From Cristatella mucedo (Eukaryota; Bryozoa; Phylactolaemata; Cristatellidae), in the NCBI GenBank assembly GCA_009760855.2, contig WPIO01000006.1, positions 1,785,001 through 1,849,000 on the forward strand: a stretch of DNA of 64,000 nucleotides, read 5' to 3'. Below are positions 11,058 to 21,885 of the stretch, one piece after another; position 1 is the first letter of the stretch, and every line of letters begins with the position of its first letter. A model generated the notes under the pieces. The model ran no database searches. It was given only the letters and a program-made list of their open reading frames with translations, and was not told the origin of the DNA. The translations under genes and the position numbers were made by a program.

Positions 11058-12915
11058 GCGTAGCGACGAGAGAGCAGGGCGACGAGAGCCATCGCAACAG
11101 AGAGCAGAATGCAAGGAGAGCCGCTCGAAATGGCCGACCGTCAGTCAAATGACCTCAAAGACTGAGGCAATTCGGGGGCCGATTAAACAACGCACCTGCA
11201 TTTAATTGACGCGAAAGCGACACTCCGGGTATTGCATCAAAAACCCAATGCGGCGACTTGGAAGCCGCCTGGGGGGCGCTGTTAAACATTTAGCGCCGAG
11301 CACCAGCGATTTACTGGCGAATTGGGTATTTCGACCTTGGAGCTGTTGCTATGGCCGAAGGCTGTCTCGTCGCTTGACGTGTGCTTCTCGGAGGTTTTTA
11401 TGCATTTCTCTTACGTCCGGGGTGACAGGACCGTAGGCGCAATGCAAATCACGAACGTCCTGGCTGTATTTGGGCGGCCTAATGAGCTGCAGCTGCGACC
11501 GTGACTCGACATCGTGGCCTGCTTATGCTGCGGCTTGGCACGGTTCATACGGCGGTGATTTTCTCTCTAGTGCGACGTCCGTCTGTATTAATTAACTAAT
11601 TCTCCAGAATGACAAATATTTCTTCTATAATTTTTACATGCGGCGTAATATGTAAGCATTAATAAAGATCGCTTAAAGAACTTATGCGACTCAACAGTTC
11701 CTTTTCTACGGCAAAGAATTTGGCAATGACGAAGCTGCTGAACTGCTGGTGGAGAGGTACACAAACCCGCGTCTCCGTGGCTAAGGTCTCGGCTACGCTA
11801 ATCGTAGGGTAAGAAAAAGTAAAATATCAATACTTTGAAATCATGGGTATTCTTACGTTTGCACGCGGTGCTTTTGGCCACGAGAACGCACGAACGCACG
11901 CCCACGCGTGCTTGCTTGCGTGCTCGACTCTACAAATTGGCACACCTATGTCTTCGTCTACGTATGTCTATAGCGAAGAGGGAGTGGACGAGGCTGACAG
12001 GTTGATTTGAGGAAGGATGGTCATGGCCGGATGGTTCGCCGTTTCGAAAAAATTGACGCAGTGTAGGATTAGCAGGTTGAGTCCAGGCGCAGATTCTTTA
12101 GCAGCGGCTACGCAGCCAGCAGGATGCTGTAGTGCCGCCGCCGCCGCCGCCGAATGCACCCAATTCCATTCGTGTCTCTGGTGATGCCACTTTCCGTCGT
12201 CGTGCTTTTTGAAGCCACTCCTCCCACAGATGCTCTCGCAGACACTCGTGCCAAGTCTTTTGTTTGCACGGCCACGCACCGTACTGGCGGATGGACCGGC
12301 GGATGGACGCGTACTGGCGGACGCTCCACGACGCTTGGAGTTCACCCTGCGCAGAGCGTAATCTCCCGGGGCCAGACTCGCCCAGTCTTCGTAGCTTTTT
12401 TCGAGTAACAGACCGAGAGAGGCATTACAAAAGGACTTCATTGTGGGTAGGTCCTCCGCAAAAATGGGTGCGCCGAGAAAAACTTAATCGCACCCGCCGC
12501 TCACGACGACAGGCAGCTTGCTGTCTGTCTTAGAGGCCGCGAGGAAGAAGCTTGCGCGGAACTCTCGGCGGCGTCGGCGCACTTCAGAAATTCAAATCGA
12601 ACGGACACCAGCTCATCTTGCGTCAATCTTACGACTATTGTAGAAGCCGAATTTCTTTCGGGTCATACCGGTCTTGAAAAAAGCTTTTTACTTCATACCT
12701 ACCTGTGATTTGGGTTAAGAAAATAGAACGGGGAGTTCTATTTGAATTCCCTGTGAATGCTTGGGGCCGATTATAATATGAACTGATCCCATTTGATTGC
12801 ACGACTCGATTTCGAATTTTGACGCGACGCGGTGATAGATGAAATCCTTTCTTCTGCTGTCGCATTGCTTGCTACCCCGATACATGCACAGTCGCACGTG
12901 GGGCAGATTTCGTTT
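11058..12915. other. No supported gene
   Basis: GC-rich at first, then mixed. A minus-strand frame of 157 codons (11968-12441) crosses a (GCC)n-encoded Ala run and has no recognisable domain. A plus frame over the same DNA is also open, so neither is called. Confidence 0.35.
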
Positions 12916-13000
12916 TAAAATAATAATAACAATGCTATAATAAGCCTTTTGCATAGCATCCAAAGAGAAATTAATCTCTATTCGTTAGCGCTTTCCAGTT
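12916..13000 (-). mobile_element. Possible LINE-B 3' tail, diverged
   Basis: An AATAATAA-type run is followed by a degenerate version of the reverse-complemented tail ('gagaaattaatctctatt'). The match is short and this entry is tentative. Confidence 0.35.
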
Positions 13001-13169
13001 CGTTAGAAGAGAAGTAATGACCAATAGTTAGTGACAAGCAAAGTATCGTGCTTAGGCTGCTGGCATCCCAAAGCGCACAAGATGGCCGCACTAGTGGCCG
13101 CAGATTAATGGGACCCTTTGCTGGTAACGCATACTGAATCGTGCGCAGGTAAGCAAAGCGTACGGTTCT

Positions 13170-13618
13170 CCGTACTGTTAGCTGAACAGCTGCACCAGTT
13201 TAAGCCTCCTCGAGCCCTCAGGGTCCTGTATGGACAATAAACTAGCTGTTGCGTTTCTCTGCTACAGGACCGTTGGCGACAGCTACTTTGGCTCTGCAAG
13301 TCCTAGACTGTGGAACTCACTGCCGCGATTCTTACGTAATGACAACTACTCTCATGCTGCTGACTATGGCGCATCATTTCCAGTGGTTCTGAGCTGCTAC
13401 TTCCCTGCCAATCACATCCTCAACTGCTCCCCCGACTCTTGTATGCTTCTCGCTTTCTCTTCGTTGCGCGAGATGAAGTCTGTTGGCTACCGAATGCGTA
13501 CCGAAAGCCACGTAGGCTGCCTGTGCGCTATACAAAACTCTCCTGCACAATACCGACACAGACTTTGTGGCTCTGCGGAGTTACAGACTGAGATACATTA
13601 CAGTTACATTACATTGCA
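13170..13618 (+). mobile_element. LINE-A 3' fragment, plus orientation
   Basis: The plus frame from 13230 begins 'MDNKLAVAFLCYRTVGD' and continues through 'SASPRLWNSLPRFLRND', the reverse transcriptase C-terminal block. It then runs into the shared 3' region with 'taccgaatgcgtaccgaaag', ending in 'acattacattgc'. It is inverted relative to the other copies in the window. The whole 160-codon frame is this transposon fragment, not a host gene. Confidence 0.8.
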
Positions 13619-14304
13619 CGGGCAAAGGACAATTTCACTATGGCACTATACAAAACACGCCCTTCTTGCCCTTAGTCACGACGGCGCAGTTGCTTCACGA
13701 ACGCCCACATGAAGAATAACTCCGGCGGACAGAGGGCGGGCTGTGCTTAGGTTTTTAGCGTCTTATTTAAATATCACCAAATCACGAGCTGACGCAATGT
13801 CATTCGGTAGCGAGTTCTAGGTTTTTGAAGCGCAGTAACCGACGGCGGTAACGCGGTCTGGAAAAGATTAGAAGTTATTCCGGCAGCGGCAAAAGCGATC
13901 GAGCCGAGTTAGAACGAGCAGCTGGTGCGATGGAAGGCTCTATCGTATCTATATTATCTACGTTATCCTTAGGGTGAGTGACAGAATCTTAAGAATTTTA
14001 GACAGGCGAGTGGCGGCGTATGGCGGTTGACGTCGCGACAGGTTTAGGGGGTATCATAACCCTGGCGGCGACGAGTTGCGCTCGCCGCCAGCTGAGAGCG
14101 TCGCACTGCACGCTCCGGGGACGCACCTGCGGGTAGCGGGAGCTCGCGAATTCCAGTCCGAATATCGCGAATGCACGCAGACCAGCAGCGTTGGCCGCAG
14201 CCTTGGCCTTATCTAAACAAGCACGGAATGACATTTGCTTTCTCCGCGTGCACGCGTCAGCTAAAGGAAAACGCCAGCAGCGCCACTTAGCGGGTACCTG
14301 ATAC
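13619..14304. other. No recognisable gene
   Basis: The sequence near 13795-13960 has words reminiscent of reverse-transcribed elements ('gcgagttctaggtttttgaa') but cannot be assigned. The remainder is GC-rich without a supported frame. Confidence 0.35.
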
Positions 14305-14356
14305 CGGGCCTGCAAAGGTCGGCCGCGGCTCGGCGCGGCCGACCTTTGCAGGCCCG
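14305..14356. repeat. Perfect 22-bp inverted repeat
   Basis: The arms 'cgggcctgcaaaggtcggcc' plus gc (14305-14326) and its exact reverse complement (14335-14356) flank an 8-base loop 'ggctcggc'. The stem is GC-rich and would be very stable as RNA or as a cruciform. No terminator or gene context explains it. Confidence 0.95.
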
Positions 14357-15012
14357 CGTTAGCCGGGGAGCTCCGCTTGCCCAAGGACGATATGTAATGG
14401 TAATTAATAAGCCTTGGTAGAACCTTGGAGTGCTGCCAAGAACGAGACACTATAGTCGAGCCAAGAGAGAATGCCTGACAGAGAGTAAGATCCATAGGTA
14501 GCCCAAATGGCTGGAAATGGTCTGGGCGTATGATGACTGGCAGCGAGAGCTGGTGTCTTAGCGAATTTTCCGGAAGTAAGACGACGGGCCTGAGAGTGCA
14601 CCCGGATTGAAAGCACTCGGCTCTGGTTTGACTGTAAGCCAGGGATGGAGCGAACAGGACACGATCCCGACTGCGCGCTCACTGCTACCGCAGAGGACGC
14701 GTTCGTTCCGCTCTATCATTGGTTAGCCTTACCAGCAAGAGGTGATCGAAATCCAGGGCGGAAGATTCGGGACCTCGTCATATTTTGCAGCCTCCTCCGC
14801 CGTCTGCGGCGTAGGTTTCCACCATGTAAGCATGCACAGCTGCCTGAAAGCGGAAGCTTGTGGGGCTTCGTTGAGCGACGGCGGCGGAGCAGAGCAGCAT
14901 TCGCAGGCAAAACTGCCACGACGCAGGAGCCACCTCAGCTATTCCTTCCAGCAGGAGGAGGGTCGCTTAGGAGCGGCAAAGGCCTGACGGATGGTGCACT
15001 TTCGGCGGGCAA
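14357..15012. other. No supported gene
   Basis: Open frames on both strands overlap and share no recognisable motif. A longer plus frame exists only because it runs into the adjacent TCTGTG microsatellite. Confidence 0.4.
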
Positions 15013-15174
15013 CGAGGCTCTGTCTCTGTGTCTGTCTCTGTGTCTGTCTCTGTGTCTCTGTGTCTCTGTGTCTCTGTGTCTCTGTGTCTCTCTGTCTCTC
15101 TGCCTCTGTCTCTGTGTCTCTGTGTCTCCGTGTCTGTGTCTCTCTGTCTCTGTGTCTCTCTATCTCTCTTTCTC

Positions 15175-15205
<31 letters not shown>

Positions 15206-15214
15206 TTCTCCCTG
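15013..15214. repeat. (TCTGTG)/(TC)n complex microsatellite
   Basis: An irregular TCTGTGTCTCTG array grades into pure (TC)n. It yields spurious Cys/Leu/Ser frames on plus and Glu/Arg/Asp/Thr frames on minus. Confidence 0.95.
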
Positions 15215-15220
15215 CACTAT

Positions 15221-15283
15221 GAGTTTTGACAGTATACAACACCAGTTTTTGGTGTTGTATACTATCATGCACTATAAAACTCT
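15221..15283. repeat. Hairpin-forming inverted repeat
   Basis: An uninterrupted 14-bp stem 'agtatacaacacca' (15231-15244) pairs with 15250-15263 across a tiny T-rich loop. After a short asymmetric bulge, 'gagtttt' at 15221 pairs with 'aaaactc' near 15277-15283. The total is about 60 bp, the size of a small MITE or hairpin, directly following the TC array. Confidence 0.85.
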
Positions 15284-15865
15284 TTATCACATAGGTTTTG
15301 TGCATACAACACAATAAAATTGACCGACGGTTGCGTAGGTCCACCGCGAGTCGGCTCGGCGAAGCTCAAATGGTGACTGCATTTTAAAGCGCCGTTTTAC
15401 GCGCCGTACTCGAGACAATCGATTGAAAAGCGCCGCCATGACCGCCGCCGGCCCATACCAACTGCACCGCAATCCACTTGTGGCACTATAAGTCAATTTT
15501 CTCGAGAGCATGCAAGCAAAATGCGAGGAATATCACTGAGAAATTTTAAACAAAGTTTTTTTACAATACGAAATTGTGATTTGAGCTTCACTTTGTGTAT
15601 CGACGGCGAATCACTGTCGATGGTGGTAAATCCCCCACCCTTAAGAGCGCAAGACGGCGGTTTCCAGTAAATGACCCAATGAGATTTTCTTTAAGGGGTA
15701 TTGGAAATTCTGTGACCTCAAACAGTCAACAATGATCGCGATCTCCGTATCCGTGGCCTAATAAAGAAATACTGACAACAGCCACAAGCTGCTTGAGATG
15801 TCGGCGGCAGCAAGGGCGCGTCAGCAGTGCTCCCGTGTCGCCGGCCGACCTAAGCGAACCATTAC
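15284..15865. other. No recognisable feature
   Basis: AT-rich to mixed sequence with short frames only. Confidence 0.4.
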
Positions 15866-15955
15866 ACAAATAATAATAGTAATAATATATTGATACGGCG
15901 CCCTCAGAGGACTCAATCTCTTTCTAGGCACTTTAAATTCGCTGCAAAGTAAACA
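15866..15955 (-). mobile_element. LINE-B 3' tail
   Basis: A (AATAAT)n run is followed by 'cggcgccctcagaggactca' and 'tctttctaggcacttt', the reverse complement of the LINE-B end. It abuts the SINE at 15965 almost directly. Confidence 0.7.
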
Positions 15956-15964
15956 CTATTGCCT

Positions 15965-16130
15965 CCGGATCTTAGCCCGGGAATAACGTCCTCGCATTGC
16001 ACGACCCGGGGTCGTTGGTTCGAATCCTGAGCAGGCAATCCTTTATTACCCGCTGCAAGCGGCGGAGATAGCCGTTTAGGATCTCTCTGCAGCTATGCAA
16101 ATGAGGCTGTTCGATCAGCCGACCATTCAA
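15965..16130 (+). mobile_element. tRNA-derived SINE
   Basis: A-box-like 'cttagcccgggaataacg', B-box ggttcgaatcc at 16017-16027, then 'gcaatcctttattacccgct', 'gcaagcggcggagatagccg' and the end 'aaatgaggctgttcgatcag'. The layout is the same as the copies at 9.7, 32.7, 37.0 and 39.4 kb. Confidence 0.8.
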
Positions 16131-16567
16131 CTTCTCGGGCTTATTAAATGGTGAGGAGAGAAACAAAGGTCGGGTGACTCCAAAATTCCGGCAATAGTCG
16201 GTATCGTCCAAACGCATTTACAGTTTAGCTCCTCGGAGAAAATCCCTGACGGCGGGCCTCTTGAGACCGGAAGCACGATGGCGCGCTCGCCGTCGTCATG
16301 CTTCCGCTCGGGGCTCGCCCGCCACTCCTTGCGGTTAGCGATCAGAAACCCGGAGCTACCGGCGAGCTCTCGGCGAGCTCCCGGCGAGCTCTCGGTGAGC
16401 TCTCGGTGAGCTCTCGGCGAGCTTCCGGCGCACGCGCGCACGCACCGACGGGTGCCGTCGCCGTCGGGTCGTCAGCCGTCGACGGATGCGCCGTGCGCTC
16501 GCTCGCCCTTCGATCCGCGCCGCCGCCGCCGCAGGCGCTTCGGGCGCTGCGCTGCTGCGAAAGACCG

Positions 16568-16618
16568 GGCCCGATGCACAGCGCCGCCAGACCGAACGGC
16601 GGCGCTGTGCATCGGGCC
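16568..16618. repeat. Perfect 21-bp inverted repeat in the CpG island
   Basis: 'ggcccgatgcacagcgccgc' plus c at 16568-16588 is the exact reverse complement of 16598-16618, with a 9-base loop 'agaccgaac'. It is GC-rich and very stable if transcribed. Confidence 0.95.
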
Positions 16619-17417
16619 GTGCGGAAGGGCCGCTCAGCCGCTCCGCAGCCGCTCTGCCAGGCCGCCGCTTTAGCTGCGTCCTCGCTACGCTAGCGGTTTG
16701 CCTTTGAGCTCAGCCGGCCGCCTCCAATGAGCCGGCCGCCGACGGGACCGCCAGGGGCAGGCGTCGAACGCACAGCGGCCTCTCGGGCGCGCGCGTTTGT
16801 CCGGTCGCAGCCAATTGCAGCCGACCTCGAACGACGACGTTTTCGCATCGGACGTGCTACCGCGACTGCTAGCGGGCCGAGAGCGACGAGCTCGCGAGAC
16901 GAGAGCGCGCGCGCACAGGCACGCGCGCTCTGCCGCCGCCTGCAGCGCCCTCTCGCGAACGACTCCGGCAGGAGGCTCGCTCGCTCGGACCCGCCGCTCC
17001 GAAACTGCAACCGCCGCCAGCGCACGCCGCTCCCAGGTGCGTGAGCGGCACCCGCGACCCTGCCGCGCCCCAAACGCCAAACCCCAACGCGCGCGTTCGC
17101 CTCCGCCGGCCGCTAGAGAACGCCGGCGCACGCCAGCGAGCGGCTGACGCTCGCCGGCGTGCGCGGACGAGGCAGCCGAAGGAGCACTAGTCACTCGGCT
17201 CGACTCGATCTCTCGAGCCCCTCTGTTTGCGTTGACTGCCTGGACCTGGCGGCGCGTTTGCCTGCAGGGCTACGCCGCCGCCGCCGCCACTCTAAATTTG
17301 CAAGTAGCCGGGCCGCGGCGTCGGACGGCAGCGGCGAAACGGCCGGAGGCTGGATGCCCGCATCGCTGCTCCGCCGGCTGACCGACGTAGCTAGAGCTCA
17401 CCCAGACAAAGAGAGCG

Positions 17418-17437
17418 AGCGAGCGAGCGAGCGAGCG

Positions 17438-17494
<57 letters not shown>
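17418..17494. repeat. (GAGC)n/(GA)n tract, likely in a 5' untranslated region
   Basis: GCGA repeats pass into pure GA about 250 bp before the candidate start codons of the predicted gene. Confidence 0.9.
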
Positions 17495-17496
<2 letters not shown>

Positions 17497-17744
17497 AACG
17501 CATGCCTGCGGCGTACGCTCTCCGACCCGCATGACCCCGGGCCCAAATATTTGGGTGAGGGACCCAGGAAGCGAGTGACTTCACCCGCCGGCAGCACGAA
17601 TCTGGGCCGGCCTTTGCGGGCCGCCCAGACGGCGTCGCTCTCGTGCCGCGCACCGAGTCGCCGCAGCGGCCGTCCGGCAGCCGACCGACCGACCGACCGA
17701 CCGGTGAGGCGTGGCAGTGCGCCGCCGGCGCGTCGACTCAGCGG

Positions 17745-17997
17745 ATGCGAGCGATGAGCGCCGTCGGAGGCGGCGGCGGCGGCGGCGCCGCGTACGGCAG
17801 CGACGCGACGGCGCGCGGTCGCTGCGAGCGGCACCTGCTGTCCAAGTGCGTGTCGCGCGCCATACTGCACGACAACAGCAGCCAAGAGCGGCTGCTGCGA
17901 GGCTTGAACAAGCAGCTGGACCGCGAGAGAACCAAGAGCCGTCTGCTGCTCGAGCGCACGATGAAGGCGTTCAGGGCTCGGCAGCTTAAGAAGCAAG
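17745..17997 (+). CDS. Unknown gene, exon 1
   Basis: Two in-frame ATGs (17745, 17754) follow the CpG island, and either could start translation. The frame is open upstream as well, so the start is not decided by a stop. The exon ends at AAGCAAG|gtgcgt (phase 1). The second half is rich in Arg/Lys/Glu/Leu, consistent with a helix or coiled coil. Confidence 0.5.
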
Positions 17998-19671
17998 GTG
18001 CGTGCGCACGCGCGGCCGCGGCGAAGCCGTCTTCTTACCAGCCGCCCGCCGCGCTACGCCACTTTCTCCCAGATCTCGAGAAGGGGGACGCGGGCGAGCG
18101 AGCCACTGCGAGGTGGAGGTGGATTGGGTACTGAACCTGCATGGTAGGCGAAACGTCGTTGGCAGAGTAATGGAAGTCTTGAAAGTAAGGAGAGCTGCCC
18201 TGGAAAGGCAGAGGCAGGAGCGAGCGGCCATACGTAGAGAGAAACGAAGAACGACTAGAGAGACGGAGAGAGAGAGACGGAGAGAGAGAGACGGAGAGAG
18301 AGAGAGACGGAGAGAGAGAGACGGGGAGAGAGAGAGAGAGAGAGAGAAGGAGAGAGAGAAGGAGAGAGAGGGAGAGCATCGAGGTAAGAGGAGAGGGACA
18401 GATTATAGCAGCCAAACAACTACGCGCCCGTAGGAGTCGAATGGGTGGGGCACGGGCGACAAACCACGATGAGACTAAGGCGCGGCTAGCAGTAAGCGCG
18501 AGACAGAAGGAAGAAGAAACGTAGAGGCGATGAAAGTCTGAAAGAGAGATACATGGCGGATGAGGGGTGATGGAGCAGAGGTCAGGAGGAGAGAACAAGT
18601 TGGGGGGGCAACGGAAATCCCGCTAACGAGCCGCTTGGCTCGGGCTCCCTACCCTCGCTCTCTCCGCACTCCTCGCCCGTCGCCCAGAGCGAGCTCGAGT
18701 GCTCAACCCGCCAATATGTCGGGCTGCCGCGCGTTCGCTTCGTGACATCGTGGCACGTCTACTTCCGTCGCCAGTTGCTGTAGCTCTCGCGCTACGCAGC
18801 TCGGCCGGCACAGCAGGTTCTCGCTGATTGAGTGTGGGCAGACGGTCGGCCGCGGTGCACGTGGAATGGCGCGGGCTGAGGCACAGACCAGGAGACGCAG
18901 AGGTCTTCGGTCGACCGCACACGCAGTACACGCTGATGGATAGGTAGACAGCATTGGGCACCGTAGCGGCGTGGGTTGAGCGTGTGCGTCGGTTCTGAGC
19001 AGCTGCACCGGCCGAGCAGCAGCAGACCGCACGAGGCACGTTATTAGAGGTAAAACATTGATTTTGATTTAAAGTGTAGGACGGTGAGTAACAACCCAGG
19101 CGTGGCGACTAATATTGAAGGGTGAGTATGGAGAAAGACCTGGTCTTCTACCGTTGGCACGCTCTCAATGTGCTTATGCAGACGTTCTACCGCGGCCGGC
19201 GCGAACCGCGCTCAGAGCGAGAAACGGGCACTCGTCCTAACGTCATTTGCTCCAAATGTCATCTAAGGCTGGCGGCTGTTTACAGCAAGACGATTGCAAT
19301 CAGTTGTTTGAATGCATATTAAGCTAACGTAATACTACAACGTATATCTGCGTCAACTAGTGTGTCCGGGGTCACATGACATCTAAACGAATATCGTCGG
19401 CACTAGTCGGACGCCGGAAGTTCGCTTAAGCGGAGAGATAAATTTCAGTCGCAAAGTGCCTTTCTGCAGCAGTTTGAATTCATTGCGCCGAGTTGTCGTC
19501 ATTGAAAGGCAGCGTGTAACACTAGCTAAAAGTCAGCAGAGTCAATTTCTCTAGCGAAAAGCCTCAAGGAAGCGAAGCTGACGAACACTTCCGGCGTGCG
19601 TCGGCGAAATTGGACGTTGAGGCCACTGTCCGTTAGCCGCTCAGCGTAGCCCGGCCTCAAGTCGCGGAGCT

Positions 19672-19744
<73 letters not shown>

Positions 19745-20405
19745 TGCGTCACCCTCACGCGCTGTCATCGCCCTAGCCAACTGGAAAAGAGAGGACGAAG
19801 CGAGGCTCAATTGCCTTAATCTGACGCACGTGGGTCACGCATCGGCGCGGCCGCCCGGCGTCCTGCGTCTCTACACGTCGCCGCGCTACGCCGAAGACGA
19901 CGAGGCGAGCCGCGTCTACGTGCCGCTGCGCCCGGTCGTCGAGGTGTGCAGGCCGCCGCTTGAGCTTCTGCTCAGCGGCGGCGGCGGCGGCGAGCACCGC
20001 ATCCTGCTGTCGCGACTGCCCTCGGCCGCGCCCGTCGACGAGGTCCAGATGCGGCGCTACGACCGCTACCGCGGCAAGCGCTACCTCGAGCGAGCGGTCG
20101 TCGACAGCGACGTCCGGCTCGCCAACCTGCTCGCCTGCCTCGATCCGAGCACCGCCGCCCTGCCTCCGCCGCCGCAGCCACCGCTCGTGCTGCCGCCAGT
20201 ACGCGCCGCAGGCGGCGGCGGCGGATTCGCCCGGGTTCGCCGACTTACGCTGCTGCCGCCGCTACAGCCAGCGCTTCGGCCAGCCGGCGCCGCAGTGAGT
20301 ACGGAGGCCACGTCGCGTCCGTCGTCGCTCAGTTTCTCAACGGCGTCGAGAGCGGAGGTGCACGCGGCGAGTCGCGCTCGAACCCAAACAGCCTCGTCGC
20401 TCTAG
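17745..20405 (+). CDS. Predicted two-exon gene of unknown family
   Basis: Exon 1 (17745-17997) and exon 2 (from 19777) join in phase 1, giving about 293 codons if exon 2 runs to the stop at 20403-20405. The protein begins with a Gly-rich stretch (residues 7-14). A charged, coiled-coil-like segment follows at about residues 25-100 ('ERHLLSKCVSRAILHDNSSQ', then 'LNKQLDRERTKSRLLLERTM', 'RARQLKKQ' and 'NWKREDEARL'). Next is a globular-looking part with 'RLYTSPRYAEDDEASRVYVP' and 'YDRYRGKRYLERAVV', then a Pro-rich tail. Third codon positions are strongly G/C in this frame. A strong donor (gtgagt) at 20295 is in phase 0, so exon 2 may instead end at 20294 and continue elsewhere. A CpG island lies upstream. 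I do not recognise the family, and the C-terminal end is uncertain (see exon 2). Confidence 0.5.
18249..18378. repeat. (GA)n with GACG interruptions, intronic
   Basis: A purine-rich array with periodic 'gagacgga' interruptions lies in the intron of the predicted two-exon gene, about 250 bases after its donor. Confidence 0.95.
18379..19670 (+). other. Intron of the predicted gene, no other feature
   Basis: GC-rich first half, AT-richer second half. Short frames on both strands only, and no further splice-bounded exon was recognised. Confidence 0.35.
19671..19743. repeat. (GCC)n trinucleotide array, about 24 units
   Basis: An uninterrupted CCG/GCC run ends 33 bases before the exon 2 acceptor. 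On the minus strand it would encode poly-Ala in an overlapping spurious frame. As placed, it is intronic on the plus strand. Confidence 0.97.
19777..20405 (+). CDS. Unknown gene, exon 2 (possibly frameshifted)
   Basis: The acceptor ...tcatcgccctag precedes 19777 and completes the split codon from exon 1. The reading frame is convincing to about 20170 (poly-Pro). Beyond that, the +1 frame looks more like coding: it reads 'DSPGFADLRCCRRYSQRFGQ' with G/C third positions and stops at 20296-20298. Either one base is lost or gained near 20170-20205, or the in-frame tail is real and ends at the gtgagt donor (20295) or at the stop 20403-20405. Confidence 0.45.
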
Positions 20406-21051
20406 AGAAACTGGCGCGCCCGCGCGCGAGCGCTGTCGCGCCAGCTTCCCTTCACGAGAGCTTCGTCGCTCCGAAGGCCTGACGCCGCGCGCTTCTCGAG
20501 GCCGCCAGCGGCGTCCGCCGCTACGGAGAGGGAAAAGGCTCGTAAAGCTCTCTACGGCCCCGCTGCCCAGCCTGGCGGCTGGGCAGCGGCTCTCGCGTTG
20601 GAGAAACGCGCGCGCTGTCGGTTGGAGTGAGAGCGAGCGAAACGCTGCCACTGGCTCGCCGCCGACGGACAAATGCGCCGGTAAAATGCGCACGCGAAGA
20701 TGCCGTCCAGCTGCTGCGGATCGCGGGGAATCTGATTTGCCTTGGGGCTGAGATGGAACGCAACGTCGGAGCTCTCGCGTGCACCGACGGAAAATTATCG
20801 GCGTCCTTCTGAAACTTTGAAAGGTTGAACCCGATGCGAATTTCCGCAGCATGCGACCGATACCGGAGGATCCGTTGCGGCGCACCGGCGCGCGCGTCGC
20901 CGGAATGCATTGCCCCGCCCACTCGGTGCTTCGTGCTCGCCCCCATCCGGCGCTGCTGGACTTTTGCATTCGATCGAGCTCTACTAATCCACGCTCAATG
21001 CTGCACACTCGATCCACAGTATATATAAGAAATTTGAATCTATGCGCATGC

Positions 21052-21054
<3 letters not shown>
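20406..21054. other. GC-rich sequence, no supported gene; contains an inverted repeat
   Basis: A 238-codon minus frame (20337-21053) overlaps the end of the predicted gene. It is Arg/Ser-rich, so it is treated as spurious. A perfect 13-bp inverted repeat 'ccgctgcccagcc' with a 4-base loop lies at 20560-20589. Confidence 0.45.
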
Positions 21055-21579
<525 letters not shown>

Positions 21580-21885
21580 AACCTTAAATCCTTTGGTGAC
21601 CATACCTTAAGTTTTCACACTTCCAAAGCCAAGAACTCGCTGCCGACTAATACTAAGATATCTCCTAACTTGACAAAATTTGAAAAATCTTTAAACTAAT
21701 TGTGGCTTTCAGCATTTATTCCTTCCGCATGAATTATCCTTTGCATACTTGTATGTGCTGAAAGAGTGCGTATTACTACCAATAAATTTACAATTTTTTC
21801 TTTCCTGCTTAAGCAAAGTATCTATAAAGAGATTTCCATCTTAGGGCGCTGTAAAACTATTTTATTATTAATATTACTAACACTA
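21580..21885 (+). mobile_element. Degenerate LINE-B 3' end
   Basis: Matches LINE-B in order: 'cttaaatcctttggtgacca', a degraded 'AKNSLPT' block, 'ttatcctttgcatacttgta' and the tail 'cttagggcgctgtaaaacta' with an ATT-rich end. Many substitutions mark it as old. Confidence 0.65.

Larger units (their letters stand above)
16250..17744 (+). promoter_or_regulatory. CpG island upstream of the predicted two-exon gene
   Basis: A strongly CpG-dense block leads into the ATGs at 17745/17754. It probably contains the promoter and 5' untranslated region of the gene that follows. It also contains repeated 'gagctctcgg' units (16360-16425), a 51-bp inverted repeat (16568-16618) and a (GA)n tract (17418-17494). 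Start sites cannot be placed by eye. The many long open frames here are stop-poor GC-rich DNA. Confidence 0.6.

Noticed and set aside
11968-12441. 157-codon minus ORF with an Ala run
   Set aside because: The Ala run is a (GCC)n repeat, and the plus strand is also open there.
13230-13712. 160-codon ORF that looks like an intact gene
   Set aside because: It is the C-terminal reverse transcriptase end of LINE-A, repeated at least four more times in the window.
20337-21053. 238-codon minus-strand ORF
   Set aside because: Arg/Ser-rich, in stop-poor GC-rich DNA, overlaps the better-supported plus-strand exon and has no domain.
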